A DNA stretch of 64,000 nt from Turnera subulata (taxonomy: Eukaryota > Streptophyta > Magnoliopsida > Malpighiales > Passifloraceae), in the NCBI GenBank assembly GCA_028386065.3, contig JAKUCV010005660.1, forward strand, positions 13,186 through 77,185. The letters run 5' to 3'. Under the pieces are notes generated by a model. The model did not search any database, was not told where the DNA came from, and saw only the letters and a program-made list of their open reading frames with translations. Position numbers and translations under genes: made by a program. This document shows positions 45,595-57,670 of this stretch, one piece after another (positions within the stretch are counted from its first letter, which is position 1; every line of letters begins with the position of its first letter).

Positions 45595-45818
45595 TGTTAG
45601 CAGAAGATAATGATAAGCTGAAGATAATGCGTGTTAGCAGATAGTCATGATTGTAAAGTGTAATCTTTATCACCTTGTACATCACGTATAGTAGAGTACT
45701 AGTATATGTGCAATACGTAACTGCATGTAACTGCTGCTCTTCTCTATTTAATAGAACATACACACAGCTGCACAGTGTGTTTATTCTCATAACCATTCTA
45801 CCCTATTAGGTTTCTATA
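45595..45818 (+). repeat. Copia 3' LTR (224 bp)
   Basis: Identical by eye to 41016-41239 and followed by the GTATG duplication. Confidence 0.95.
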
Positions 45819-46170
45819 GTATGGAACTTGTATCCCCCCAAAAAAATGAACTTGCCATTCCTAGATCGGAAAAATAAAAGCTACATACTTCCCTTCGATC
45901 CCCCATCTACTCCTCTCAAATTAGTTAAAATGTATTAAATTCTCGGATGTTGAAATTTAGTATCATTCTTCATCCCATATATGCATTCGAGTGTGGATAT
46001 GTCAATTTTTTCTTTGAATATAGATCCTATGTATTTATTATTTTCTTGGGTCAATTTACTTCCTAGTCATTATCATGAACCGTCAGCTGCTAGAATGGGA
46101 GGTTAATTAACTATTTTCATGTATAGTTGGTATCTTTCATTTTTTCTTCATAGTATATATACTATATATG
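45819..46170. repeat. Tandem duplication, unit 2, middle piece
   Basis: Continues the second 334-bp unit after the copia insertion (ATGGAACTTGTATCCC, CCCATCTACTCCTCTCAAA). It contains some extra sequence relative to unit 1 and ends in TATATATG, the target site of the MITE. Confidence 0.7.
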
Positions 46171-46543
46171 CAGGGGCGGATATAGGGAGGAGCAAGGGGG
46201 GCCAGGCCCGCCCTAAGATCCAAGATTTATATAAGTTTACATTAAAATGAATGAGTAATTGTTTGTGGCTCAATGGTTGTGTGTTGCTGGCCCCCCAAGA
46301 GGAATAGAATTCGAGTCTGAATATTGTTAGTTTTACCCATTTTTCACCATTTTCCATACATTTTCATTAAATTTCTCATACCATTTCAATTAAGCCCCTA
46401 AAAATAAAAAAGAGTAGCGAGTTTGGCCCCATACATTTTCATTTAAATCTTCAATTTCTCATACCTTTTCAATTAAGTCCCTAAAAATTTAATAGAGTAG
46501 CAAATTCGGCCCTCCCTAACAATTTTTCGTGGATCCGCCCCTG
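46171..46543. mobile_element. hAT-type MITE (373 bp)
   Basis: Perfect 11-bp terminal inverted repeats CAGGGGCGGAT, flanked by the 8-bp target-site duplication TATATATG (46163-46170 and 46544-46551), diagnostic of the hAT superfamily. Internally two near-repeats of TCTCATACC(A/T)TTTCAATTAA with GAGTAGC(G/A)A(G/A)TT(T/C)GGCCC give it a partial tandem structure. No coding sequence. Confidence 0.93.
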
Positions 46544-46551
46544 TATATATG

Positions 46552-47061
46552 ATCGATGACCACAAACAAAACCAACGCATTAACCATGTCCAATACAGTA
46601 AATATCGTAGATTATAATCACATTTGTACCTAAGCCGTACTTAATGATCTCAGTTTTACAAGAGAGATGCGAGGGGACTAGACCAAATATATCACAATCA
46701 TGTTTTATTGAATATGCATGATTTGGCACATATATCCTAATTAACGTGACATATGACATTCTTTTTGCCAAATCTGAATGTGAATCATCATATCACGTTA
46801 AATATGATAATCCTACTGATACACCAATATTTCTTAGCATTCGTGTCATCATTCTTATACATTTTCGTTAGGGATCGAAAAATCCATGAAAACCCGCCCA
46901 CTGCTATATAATATATCGGGCCGGAATCATGAATTTTGCTTTACAGCTGCCAACTGTAGTAGTGGGTGTACTACAACGTTCCTGGTTTTCATAGGCAGAA
47001 AACAAGCAACCAAAAATTTTGGTTTCGATTACCATTTTTTTGGTCACACCTACGCTTAAAT
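46552..47061. other. End of duplicated unit 2 and unique intergenic DNA
   Basis: Begins ATCGATGACCACAAAC, the end of unit 2, then AT-rich sequence without genes. Confidence 0.55.
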
Positions 47062-47079
47062 AAATAAACAACAATTACA

Positions 47080-47321
47080 AGAATATTCATTTTTCAAGAA
47101 TATTCTTCTGCAACTTTCTGGCCTTCCACGGGTGATTTTCCAGCATTGCAGTAGAGAAGCTAATCATGTTGCGGATAATATAGCGAAGATGGCTCTTGTC
47201 GCAAGGGAGGAATTCACGGTTTTGCATATGGCATCGCGTCGACTCTTGCAGCTAGTTCAAGTTGATATTCAGGCACTCTCACATGTAGCTTAGTTACTAT
47301 TCGACTCTTTGTAACCAAAAA
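47080..47321 (+). mobile_element. 5'-truncated LINE insertion (242 bp)
   Basis: Flanked by an 18-bp target-site duplication AAATAAACAACAATTACA (47062-47079 and 47322-47339) and ending CTTTGTAACC plus an A-run. The open part reads as the C-terminal RNase H-like domain of plant LINEs (CSREANHVADNIAKMAL, matching the family pattern RxxNxxADxLAK) up to TAG at 47291-47293. The 5' end is cut, as usual for target-primed insertions. Confidence 0.85.
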
Positions 47322-47339
47322 AAATAAACAACAATTACA

Positions 47340-50300
47340 GAGATACACCAAAAAAAAATCCCGATTCCTTCTTAACACTACCCGAGTTGGTAAAGTATAC
47401 GACTCGAATACTATGCCTTTTTTTTTTGTGAGAGAGTGTATTGACGTGTCACAAAAAGATACACCAGCTAGCCACACAAAATGTGTTCATAATCATACCT
47501 TGTTTGTTTGGTAAGAATAATCAAACTAATGGTATTGACGTGTCGCTACTATGCCTATTGTCCGCGTATGAATCAGCACCCTTTTTAGAAGCCTATTTTC
47601 TTTCTTTGGTGTTTTTATTTATTTAACTGACATTACTGAGAAAAAAATCATAATGTAATGGTCCCTTCAGGGGAGGAAAAAAAACAATGTAATGGTCCCA
47701 TTTGCAATGGGGACCCGTTTGCAACAGATGGGTTCATTTAGGATGGTCGAGGAGTTAGGGGCGTGTTGTAGACATGACTAATTAGCCTAACATACACCTT
47801 AATTGCTCGAACTATAGGCACCACTTTTTCGTTTTAGATCCACTATGGATTGCGAAATATAAGCGGCGATTTGTGTACAAATATTGAAGGCACTAAAAGC
47901 TAAAAAGGACCAACCCCAGAGATTATATTTGAATCGTTGCATCTTCTGATTGGAAATCAGTTCCATTTCATTAACTAGGTGGGGTTCTATGGAATTGACA
48001 ATTGTATAATCTATGGCAAAAAGATCTCAATGCAACGCAATTAGAAAAAAAAAAGTTCAACTCAGAAGTCAAACATTACTATTTCAGCCTTAATTAAGGA
48101 CATAATTGCAAATTTTAGTAACATATTTTTGTCACGGAAAGCATTGATGATGGCAATGGAAAAGATCAACGACATACTTGCCAATGACAATGATATATCT
48201 CGGTTACAAGAATACTCCTTTTCTAAATAAATTAATAAAAATTATTTTTATGATAAATAATAAATAATATTCAGCGTAATTTTATTCATCCAAAGCCCAA
48301 AAAAAAAAATATCACTATTTTTTAATGATCAACCATATAACTTAATTACAAAGTTATTATCACTACGTTTTTTTGGAAAAGGTTTCACCCGCATATGAAG
48401 AATCTTGGCTCTTGGGCCCCTGGAAAACCAGAACATCACAAATTCAATCAACAAAACACGTGCACATACCCCCATCCTACTAAAAAATGGTTCCAATATA
48501 TACCATGTAGCTTTTTTTACTAAAAAAAAAAAAGAAAAGAAAAAAGATTGTAACTTGGTAGTTAGTTAGTAGTTAGTAGTTACAGGCTAAGATTAAATAA
48601 TGAGCCGGATTATTTGACCCCCCCACCTCCCCAGGTAGGATTGTACTAAAATATTTGGCAATTATCCAGAAGCTTAAAAAAGGGAGGTAATATTGGGATT
48701 TGAATTTACCATTTAATTTACTATATAATTACTCACCACCAAGCTTGTAGGCTGTTAAAGAGATGAGTGAGGGCCGAGGGGTGGGGTGGGGTGAGATATA
48801 AGCACCTAAGCAGAGTAATTGCAACCTATTGGTTGCTTTTTATCACACGTGTCCTTGGACCATTGGTTGGTAAGACTTCTAAGTAGTAGTAGTAGTGGGA
48901 GTCTAGAAAGCCGAGGAAAAAGGAAAGATGGGTCGCCTCGGCGAAGAATATTATGCCGTGGTGGTGTGGGGGTTAGCTCCGCTTAGCGAATCAATGACGT
49001 TTCTAACGAACACGTCAACACATTTCTGGTCTGAAATGCTGACCCTTTGACCTGATCAGTCATTTTCTAACAAGTTTTTCCACTTTCAACTTCTTCTCCC
49101 ATTGCCCTTCCTTCAGTTTTTATGTTACTATAATAATAATCATGATAATAATGACCACCCTGGTTCAACACAACTTATACGTTGGGGTTAGTTGGCAGGC
49201 AAGAATTTATTTTGAACGGCCAAAACAATATTTGGGCTCATAGGCTTTCATGTTGTTTGACTAGATTCTCGGTTTTGAGTTGGCACAAACAGGAAGAGTA
49301 GCAAATTTTTTTACCAAACCTGAAAGTTAAATCCCATGTTTTAAAACTTTTTTTTTTGGTTGGTTACGCATGCTTTGGACTTTTGCTAATGTCGTCTCTT
49401 TGCTAGTGCTGCCAATAAGTGTGTTTCACCTTTGCTATTGGACGTTTTGAACTTCTTGATGGAATGATGGCCAGCTTGTTTTGTAGGTAACCTCAATAGT
49501 GAGCAGCTAGAAGAGTAGAGAGCAGGATTCCGACAAAGAAATAAGTCTTCAAGTATATATGATGCGAGTAGTGCAACCACATGCAATTTTCGTTGTTTTT
49601 GTTTTGTCTCAGCTTTGTTTAAAGACAGGAATTTTATTTGTTCGGTGTAATTCATGCTCTACTGCACCTTCAGCATTGATCAGGTAATCTTTAAAGACGA
49701 AGCACTAGCGTTTGTTCCGTAGACGTAGAAATGTGTGGCAGAGAACTAATGCGGTGGTCATATCATATCACGCCTCATTTGCCTCATAAAAGTGCACTTG
49801 ATTTGAGCATATCCTGGTTGTAGTTGGCTTATATATTTCAAACAGATGGATTATTTGGACAATTGAACTGTGTATGAATCGAATGAGGGGCTTCACTGTT
49901 TTACACACGCGCAGGGAGTGGAGGGATTATTACCCCTGTGATGTCGGAGGCCCAAAGCCCAATAAATTTACAAATGAAGCACTAACGATGGAGCTGCATA
50001 ACCATGTAACAAGCCATGACGGCATGACCTCTATAAAAAGAACATACCCAGGAGGCCATGACCCGTTTAAAACTAACAGCAGAGGACTTCAAATTGGGCA
50101 AAGAGATGCTGCCATCCATTCTCTTGGCCTCATATGCATATGCATATGTAGCTGTAAACTGCTGTGAAGCTAAACTATTTCAAAAGAAAACCAACCGTCT
50201 CGCAGTAGAAAGAAACCAAGTTTTGCCTTGGTTTTATAGAGTAAAGAAAGAGAGATGATCTCCTGCCTTCGGGACATTGGGACAAAATCCCCATTTAGTT

Positions 50301-51279
50301 TAAAATTGGGATTTGCATTCCCTTGCGGCTAGCAAACTGCCGACACAAAATACAGACCAACACGATCAAACTATAGTTATTGAACACGCTAGTTCGAATG
50401 GGATGCAGGCTGACAGGTCTCGGGTGCATACTTTTTGTCATGAGATGCAGGCTGCCACAGTGCCACTAGTCCAGTGAAGCTGGAGATCCTGTACCTGGTT
50501 TCTCTCCCTCTCGGGTGCCTGATTTTTGTTAATCAAAATCAATCTGCAGGAGAGAATTCCAGGTTCCATTATATATAATGTGTACCACCATGCATCTAGA
50601 GAGACGACATGGTGGTACATGCATGTGAGTTTACAAATTTTAGAGGTCAAATTTGCCTAGACTCACTCACAAAAGAATCTATTAAGACATGATTGCTATC
50701 AGATAGAAAAATGTTGCCCCCAACTTTGTCGCGAAGATCCTACTGAGCTACCTTAATATAAGCAATGAAACGCAAAGCAGTTCACATATTCTGACCACGC
50801 AAACGACTCCGGAACTATATTTCAGTCAGAAATATTTATTTTCTGGTAAACAATTTAGAGGATGATATTAACACCATATGAAAGGAAAGAAATGTGAAAT
50901 TGAATTTTCATAACCATCAGTTGATCACACTGAATTTCAGTAATCCTATATTTCCATCACTGCAAAATTTCTAACTCCACAGCTATAAACCTTTCCCGAG
51001 AAGGTATCCCAAAACCTAAATCCTCGTAAGAAAACTGGAAGACAGATCCAATCCTTACAATGTCAACTCGTTGATGCCACTCCAAAATGAACACATGTAG
51101 CATTTGATTCACCTATATCCCTGTGCAACTTAACTAGAAGTTCCTATTTCGTCTGTACCTAAACTTTCACACCCCAACAAAATTTTTCACCAGGGGTTGT
51201 TTGTTCAAGTGAGCCATCCCTATCTGCCAACTATATAGATCGAGTACACAATTAGCATCTATACACTATCCACAGCGCA
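47340..51279. other. Intergenic DNA, no supported gene
   Basis: About 3.9 kb. It is AT-rich at 48.1-48.6 kb. GGGGTGGGGTGGGGTGAG near 48779 and an ABRE-like CACGTGTC near 48846 could belong to a promoter, but no ORF follows. The last several hundred bases are probably the 3' UTR of the Argonaute gene. Open frames at 49386-50258 have no motif or structural support. Confidence 0.45.
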
Positions 51280-54200
51280 TCAGCAGAAAAACATCGAACC
51301 CTGAACGTCTTTGTGCAACCTGGGAAGCTCGGGGACAGGAATGCTTGATGCTGTAGTCACGCTTCTCTGTTCTGAAGAGGTTTCAGATAATTCCTCAAAC
51401 TTCATAAACTGCCCAACTTGAGCTGCAGCGAGATGAGCATAACATATGGGAGCAACTGCATAGAAAGGAAAAGAAGAAAAAAGCAGCAAGTTAGATATCG
51501 TAAATATTGAAACAAGATTCAGCTTCACTAATGCTCAGTTTCTATGCTGAAACTGCAAAATAGACCAAGAAATTACCAATTGAGATGGCAGTAGTACTCC
51601 TTTGGTACCTGGATTAAAGTAAACAAGACATCATACAATCATGTAACTTTGAAGGTATGTTTATATCACTAAATGGATAATAAGAAATTGAAGATTGAAT
51701 ACTAACACATATGAGAGCGAGTGGACAAGATTTTGCAAGTCATCAGGAGAGAAACCAATCTCGTCAAGCAAGACATGATAATGTGCTGGCCTTGAGGTCC
51801 CCTAAAGAAAAAGAATAATAACTAAAAGCAGTCATGCTCGTTGCAATGGTACAGGCATTGGGCCAGCGGCCATAACATGAATAAGAAACTAGAACCGTTT
51901 GATTAATGCCAAAACATAACTTCCTAGCTTCCGTGCATCAACAAAATGGAAAAATAAGTCAAGAGCAAATCATGTCATGTTTTCACTCAAAAAGAATAGT
52001 ACGCACCTGGTACATGCATTTATTTTGGTAGAGAAAATCAAGGACGGGTAAATACAGCACATCCACAAGAAATCATGCAACAGTAAAAGGCAATCCAGCG
52101 AAAGATTCTTGTGATAGGAAGTGACAACACTTGTTAGTTACCTAACCAAAAATAAGAAGAAAGTACTTACAATCATCCCTGCATGAGCGCACATGTAGAA
52201 GTCATAGTTTCTAGGATGAACAATCTTTGTATCAACAACTGTCCCTGGAGAAAGAGGAAAGGAAAAGTTTGGAATACAGCTGCCACCAGGAAAATACTAA
52301 AATCAAACAGTAAAAAGCAAGGGGCAGACCTGGAGGAACGTTTTCAGGGCCACTACTATGAAACAGCTTTGTATGGTGATTCTTTTGAGCCACTATTACC
52401 GTAAACTTGGGTATTTCAACTTCGCCAAGATGCTGATAGGCCTGTAAAACAACAGAAATGTTCATTGACAACAGAGGAATTAAGGCATATTGACAGCTAA
52501 AAATTACAAAATGGTTATTTTGTTTCAATTTTATCAGAAATGAAAAGGCTCTACAGATTTGATGTCTCGCCAAACTGAACTTCATCTTTGAACTTGACTC
52601 TACAGTAGTCATCTGTTGGATTTCCAACCCAGAAAAAAAGGGCCAACAATGCAAAGGAATTTCAGAAGGTCAATTTTGTCCGTTCTGTTATGAGCTCTAA
52701 TAGCAGAGCTGACTCCTTAGCAAAGAAGGGAGCACCTCGCTCCTCAGACTTTGGTGCTTGGATGTCATGTTTACATTGTTCTTTTTTCTTGTTTCCAGAC
52801 CTCTCTTTGTAACTCTTTGCTAACTCGAATGAAAAGTTGGCGATATATCAAAAAAGAAAAGAAAAAAGCTCTACAGTATGACAACCTTTATGATTTGCTC
52901 CAGTTCGATGTTCAAGACTTGATTGAATTGTGATTCACTCACTCCATCCCTAGAAAAATAAATAAGATTATCAGGCAAAACAATGTAAATTAAAACAGGG
53001 CATGTGGACATCCCTGGAAAAATAATCCAAAAACTGTGTTTGAGAAGAATTCCAACGGAACTCTAGAAATCAAGTTTGCACCAAAATTTTTAACTCTTTT
53101 GTCCCTAATATTGAAAGGGTGGACAACGTTCTGAGACCTTGCAGTGGCATTGCCATGGGAAAAAAAAGAGATGAGCTTAAACAGTCGCTTCTATAAGGCA
53201 CCAACAGATATCATAATCTAATACCTTAATGCAAATAAATAGGCGAATATCTGCATTACTGATAGTTCTCAATTACTTATTATTATCACATTTCCCAGGA
53301 GAATCTTAAACAAAACGTGGTAGTTAACTGGAACGGTTCAGATAATGCATGACCAAGCTCCACAGTTAATTTTTGCACAAAATAAAGAAAAATGGTTAGA
53401 ATGGACGTTAAATCCCAGGCACAATCTCCCCAATCGAATTTCATAAGAGCAACCAAAAGAAGTGGTTATATGATCAGAAACAAGATCTATAATACACAAT
53501 TCAAGTTAGAAATTGCACCTCAAAGCAAACCCTAAGAGCATTTCACCAATATCATCCTGTTCACACGCATAAAAGTCCCTCTGCTAAGCACCCTCAGTCC
53601 GAATACAACTTGCAATTTTCATGTCCTAATAGACCTTTATCGGGAAACATCCTCAGCATTTTTTGCGCTCTAGATTTTCTAACCAGTTAAACTTTGCCCA
53701 TGACTAACAATGCGTGCGAAAACAAAAGAAATATTATGAGGGCTACCTGAACACGATAATCTGCTTTGGCTTGTGCCCTTTGCTTGTTTGATAAAAATCC
53801 ACTAGCAGTTCCCTGTCATAAGAACAGTTCCATAACAAAGCATATCTGTTACTACAGCTGTTTGAAGTCACGAGTCTATCATCAATTGTGTCATATTAAA
53901 TAACAAATGAAAATAGCAATCAAGAAATGCACAGTGTCTCATTATACAAACATGGAATCAAGCATTCACAACACTTCAGTAGGATGCAAATTCTAATATC
54001 TGCTGGTACTGAAAAAACAAAATGATTTATCGGATGGTGAACAGAAACTAGAAGAGCATAAGTGTCATAAGCAAGTAGAAACATGTGGTGTAGATAGTCA
54101 CTAGAATATATAAAGATGTGTCCACCTACAAAAATGTACCTATTGCTACACAGAATAAATTGAAATTCTTTCATTCAGATACCTCATGATTCCATCATCA

Positions 54201-57200
54201 TTCCCATTTGCTAAAGGCTTGAACAATGAATCAATCATCTCCACCTTAGGTGATTGCGTTCTTACAGATGCTCTGTACCTTGAAATGAGAGGCCAGTATC
54301 GAGATCCAACGACCTGAAAAATCCAATAAGTTAATTAAGCCAATAGTGTCCCTGTTCACCACCACACAAATTGGTGACATGACATTAAAGAAGATTATCA
54401 AGGATGAACTACCGCAGCTACTGATGGGACATCTGAACGACCAGGAGAGCCGTGAGAGACATCCATGCCCACAATCATCGTAGGGGTCTCCACTATGAAG
54501 GGAATGCGTGGGTAATGCTCTATTGCCAACAAGGAATTTATTCCTCCAAGCTGTAAGAGAAATTAAGTTCCGGTCATAAATATAAGATCTTCTTCTTCTT
54601 CTTTTCTTTTGATAACTGATCCAGTTAACATTAATATATACTGACTGAAAGGAATCATATACCTTGGAGTTGATCTTCAGAAGTACATTAGTAAGATACT
54701 GGTCAGTAATCTTGAACGGGGAAATGCATTGTGTGACAATGCCATAATCACTTAGACTTTTCTTTTTCCATGGTCCTATAACATTAAAAATACACCAATT
54801 GGTTCAACTGTTAAAAAGAATAAACTCTGAAGAATGACAGAACAAGAAAGAAACTAAGAAACAGGAAAAATTTGTACCGTAAAGCTCAGAGTTTTTCCTC
54901 TCTGCCAAGACACAAAGAATGAGCTGAGGAGGGCGTGAGAGCTTTGCTATGATCTGCTCAAACATATTTTCTACTCTAGCAAGAGGGCTGCCTCTTCTAG
55001 CTTGTGGATCTTCCTCAATTAATGTTAGTGGACGTTCAATATCCTTCATTTTATTTCAAAAAAGAAAACATTTGCTTCACTTATGCATGTGATTTTACAC
55101 AATAAGAGAATGAAACGGAGATTTTGGATCAACTAATGTTTGACAAATAATTTTTTTAAGAAAACCACCAGGTGAAATATGTGGACACTCACAATGCCTT
55201 TTTTTCTTCCACAGTTGATAAGCTCCCGGGAGATGTGACTAGTATCGCATCGTGCAGAAAAGTTGACAACTGCCCAGCGGTTAATGTGAATAGGCTGCAA
55301 AAGTGTCTGCAAAAGAGGTAACCCCAAACAGTTTCATATCAGCTATCACAGAAGAAGAGTTCAGAGAGAGAAAAAGATAATTAAGTATTCCTGCTAGATG
55401 ATACATCAAAAGAGAACCTTGTTATTGAAGTTCCACCTTCCATTTCGAGGGATGCAATCTTCGCTGTTACCAACCTTCAGCTGTGAATTCCAAGGAATTT
55501 CATTATCAACCCAACAGTTTCCATTCTCCAGCAAAGTACATAGGATTAAAAAATCATGGGTACCATTTACCTTTGGGGTCTCAAGGACACGGCCATCAAC
55601 CTGCATCAATTGTCTCCCGATAGAAATACCACAAGAAGAAAGCACAGGATCATCATCGTACCGGTAGTGTTGAACAGCCTGCCAAATTAGTCCAAGGTTT
55701 CAGTTACTTGCACTAAAAAAATGCAACACGGAGATAAGGAAACTTACATCAGTGATGCTTCGTATCCTATCCAAAGGCTTTTGTCTTGATTTTTCAACTA
55801 AAGATGCTCTTTGCATTGAAGATAGTGCTTTAGTATAGCGTTGCAGTGAAACAAGTGAGCAAAGCTGTACCAGAGAGAAACAAAAAGTTAGTTCAATGTC
55901 TTGCAGATTTATACAAACACCAAATTAAGCAAAAGAATATTGCAAACCTCCAATGGAAGATAGTTCGGCCGTTTTGGTTTGCCAACATCAAGACAGGGAA
56001 AGGAAGCAGAAGATGTGAGTTCTATGCCACAGCGTTTAGTGAAATAGTCAGAAACTGTAATATCCACAGTCTCTGTTTCTCCAAGACTATTCTTCAGTTT
56101 CATAGAAAAACTAGAACAAAGGTAAGACCAAACTTTAGAGGTTCACAGGTCAACAGAGCCAGAACAGCAGAAACTAAAACAAGGTGAAAATGCACTTTCA
56201 GAGGGCGTACTATTGCTCAAAGCAGCGCTTCTCGCTGAGACCAATAATTTTAAATTCCATGTTATTGTGCCTTGCCTTGACCCTCAAATTTTTCAACATT
56301 CTCTTGGCCTGCAGATTGAAAACACTTGCATTGAGACAGAGTGCAATTATAAAACTTGAGGAAGCAGTTTAGTGACCTTTTACCTTTACCCAGTCAATAT
56401 GCACAGGTTCACGGACATTCTGATTGATTTTCAGAAAATCAATAACTGGTCCAGGTGTTAGGATCATTGTTGTGGAGACATCTGTACACAAAAAAAAAGC
56501 ATGTATGTAACGTATTTAAGTAACAAAGAGCCAGCATCAACAGAATCCATTCAAACCTTATACAAACTAAAATCAAAGACAAAGGAGAAAGATAGGTGGC
56601 ACCCATATTAAGAGACAAGCCACCCTGTGTGGCCCGGAAGCTGGAGTGGAAACCTCGAACACCAGTTACACCTCCTCCAACATCAGTGAAGTTCCTTGAA
56701 TCATCATGGAAAAATGACTGCCTCACCAAAAGGCATCCCCTGCACCAAAGTTCAAACAATTCAAAAGTCAAGCATAAGAAAGGACAACGATGTTACTGAA
56801 TATTTTTCAAGAAAATGAAAAATGAAGGAAATGAGTTGGTTATAGTGCCTTTTAGCAGCTTGCTGCCTTAAGATAATATCCAGCACTCTCAGTGCATCCT
56901 GAGTACCATGATCCGGCTCAAGTCCTTTTAGAGCAAGAGCAATGGGCTTCAAGGGGATCTTGGCAGAATAGCTTATCTCTACTAGAAAAGTCTTTGAATG
57001 AAGAGAACGCTTAGACCGCTTAGCATCCGCACCAAGGCTCAAGTCACCATTTGTATCCTCAGTTTCACTGCCACATAAACATGTAACATAAGTGCCAAAC
57101 TGAATTCATATAAAGCAAAGTCAGGTAAAAGGTGAACAGTAAATTACATACTGTTTTGTAAATGAGTCCTCAAGCAGCAGTGTGAACTCTAGCTTATTCT

Positions 57201-57670
57201 GAGGGAGAGGGCCCAGAGTATACAGACTTTTCTCTCCATCATAAGCAAACTTTTTGCCAGCAAGCTCAGAGGAGTATGTTTGGTAAAGCTTATCGATTAG
57301 TTTTCTTCCGATTCCCTTACCTTCAACAGCTCTCTTGTCTTCTGAAGTAATGGAAACCTGCAGTGACAGCAGATAAAGTTTCACATTCTGTAGTCTAAAA
57401 ACACGAGGGCTATAAGAAAAAAGCAAAAGGTCAACATACACTGTACTGATAAAAGACTGCATCAGGAGTATCAATAGAAACTTTAAAATGGTTGCTGAGA
57501 AGAGATATGCGACGCCCGTTGGTTCCAACCCCACGCCTACTGATCATGGAATATTTGGGAATAGCAGCCCGCTCTGGCTGCTGCTGGGGAATCTCTCCCA
57601 CTTCTGGTTTTACATTTTCAGTTACGGGAGGTGGTGGCGGTAAAGGTGTGTCTTCGCCCTCTTTCTCCAT
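51280..57670 (-). CDS. AGO6: Argonaute, AGO4/6/9 clade, closest to AGO6
   Basis: 22 exons: 57670-57440, 57357-57152, 57067-56849, 56739-56603, 56481-56384, 56308-56211, 56110-55948, 55864-55748, 55678-55571, 55480-55418, 55306-55193, 55043-54878, 54775-54663, 54550-54413, 54313-54183, 53812-53747, 52949-52886, 52441-52330, 52244-52171, 51801-51707, 51608-51577 and 51455-51280. They encode 906 residues. A proline-rich start precedes the N, PAZ and PIWI domains. Slicer residues are present: Asp641 (GMDVSHG), Asp724 (FRDG) and His813 (RPAHYHV). The C-terminus GSMFFC is typical of plant AGOs. The clade loads 24-nt siRNAs and guides RNA-directed DNA methylation in the nucleus. [20 protein letters not shown] and VPELPRLH favour AGO6 over AGO4. 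Intron 3 uses a GC donor; all others are GT. Intron 17 holds a LINE. Confidence 0.93.
52558..52867 (+). mobile_element. 5'-truncated LINE in Argonaute intron 17
   Basis: Near-identical GCTCTACAG flanks (52549-52557 and 52868-52876) form the target-site duplication, preceded by A-rich runs. The insert ends CTCTTTGTAACTCTTTG...TATATCAAAAAAGAAAAG, a LINE tail. Upstream it encodes [19 protein letters not shown], the end of the LINE RNase H-like domain. It lies antisense to the gene, with its A-rich end only about 18 bp inside the intron from the 5' splice site. Confidence 0.8.

Larger units (their letters stand above)
41016..45818 (+). mobile_element. Ty1/copia LTR retrotransposon, nearly intact
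   Basis: A complete element of 4,803 bp with two 224-bp LTRs that look identical base for base, a PBS directly after the left LTR, a purine tract (GCGGGGGAG) directly before the right LTR, and a 5-bp target-site duplication GTATG at 41011-41015 and 45819-45823. LTR termini are TG...TA rather than the usual TG...CA. One polyprotein frame fills the internal region, broken by a single in-frame TAG near its end. Identical LTRs mean a very recent insertion. Confidence 0.97.

Noticed and set aside
49874..50258. Two open frames of 97 and 66 codons
   Set aside because: No TATA box at a sensible distance, no family resemblance and overlapping alternative frames.
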